From: an uncultured Angelakisella sp.
GTDB taxonomy: Bacteria; Bacillota; Clostridia; Oscillospirales; Ruminococcaceae
Length of the DNA: 22,126 nt
Assembly: GCA_910585535.1 (NCBI GenBank)
Contig: CAJUFK010000047.1
Coordinates: forward strand, 1-22,126
Direction: 5' to 3'
Positions 22,013 through 22,126 of this stretch are shown here, piece by piece. The notes beneath the pieces were generated by a model. It had not been told where the DNA came from. It did no database searches and worked only from the letters and a program-made list of their open reading frames with translations. Position 1 is the stretch's first letter. Each line of letters opens with the position of its first letter. Made by a program: the position numbers and the translations under genes.

Positions 22013-22126
22013 TTAATGGTCGGAGCGAGGTGACTCGAACACCCGGCATCCTGCTCCCAAACGGTGGTCTGAGGCTTCAAATAGCCATTTCTGGGCCTTT
22101 CTGTCCCTAACCGTCAGGGTGTAGAA
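22013..22126 (-). CDS. C-terminal end of an unrecognised gene running into the tRNA fragment
   Basis: An open minus-strand frame enters from the window edge, reads FYTLTVRDRKAQKWLFEASD and continues through the tRNA-Pro sequence to TAA at 22013-22015. The first 20 residues look coding; the rest (from about 22062 down) is the translated tRNA sequence. Genes of integrating elements often end in or near the attachment site, so this may be the tail of an element gene. It is too short to identify. Confidence 0.3.
   Translation of the reverse strand, partial: FYTLTVRDRKAQKWLFEASDHRLGAGCRVFESPRSDH
22017..22062 (-). other. 3' half of tRNA-Pro(UGG), attachment-site-like
   Basis: The minus strand carries the complete anticodon loop TTTGGGA (anticodon TGG), the 3' anticodon strand GCAGG, variable loop ATGCC, T-arm GGGTG-TTCGAGT-CACCT, acceptor strand CGCTCCG, discriminator A and CCA (22017-22019). 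The matching 5' anticodon strand (CCTGC), D-arm and 5' acceptor (CGGAGCG) are absent upstream. The break at the anticodon loop is a known crossover point of tyrosine integrases, so this is probably one end of an integrated element, with the intact tRNA at the other end outside the window. Confidence 0.75.

Overview
The window looks like chromosome from an endospore-forming, fairly GC-rich Clostridia, most like the Oscillospiraceae. The evidence is three sporulation genes (yqfC, yqfD and a spoVV/ylbJ homologue), strong AGGAGG-type ribosome binding sites, frequent TTG/GTG starts and sigma-A promoters with 17-18 base spacers. The taxonomic placement is inferred from protein flavour only.

Left end (1-1669): the 3' end of a DUF5050-like gene is followed by decayed genes: a frameshifted small membrane peptide, the C-terminal piece of a phage-type amidase, and the DNA-binding domain of an OmpR-type response regulator. 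A hairpin-dense noncoding stretch then leads to tRNA-Arg(CCG) on the minus strand, with a clear promoter.

Housekeeping block (1785-9332): tcdA (tRNA ct6A cyclisation) is divergent from a beta-lactamase-fold lipoprotein. Next come a large two-enzyme cell-wall hydrolase, a SUKH-like gene followed by a four-cysteine mini-protein, a noncoding array of nested hairpins, and an RNHCP zinc protein whose leader carries an 11-codon upstream ORF and competing hairpins.

Sporulation block (9347-12124): yqfC-yqfD diverge from spoVV across a 16-base palindrome with sigma-E-like -10 motifs. spoVV converges on the next gene with overlapping stop codons.

Accessory block (12121-21525): a macro domain/HTH fusion and a vWA protein form a pair whose junction contains a 14-bp inverted repeat spanning a promoter and the vWA ribosome binding site. 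A three-gene cassette follows: a PLD-nuclease/P-loop ATPase fusion, then mod and res of a Type III restriction-modification system. The target-recognition part of mod is much more AT-rich than the rest. A short relic resembling the N-terminus of another methyltransferase lies between the cassette promoter and its first gene.

Right end (21526-22126): relics of an asparagine synthetase-like C-terminus and of a DFDGD-containing protein, a terminator, and the 3' half of tRNA-Pro(UGG) broken exactly at the anticodon loop. That break looks like an integrative-element attachment site. The best candidate for an unusual system is the PLD-ATPase plus Type III cassette; the macro-HTH/vWA pair is second.
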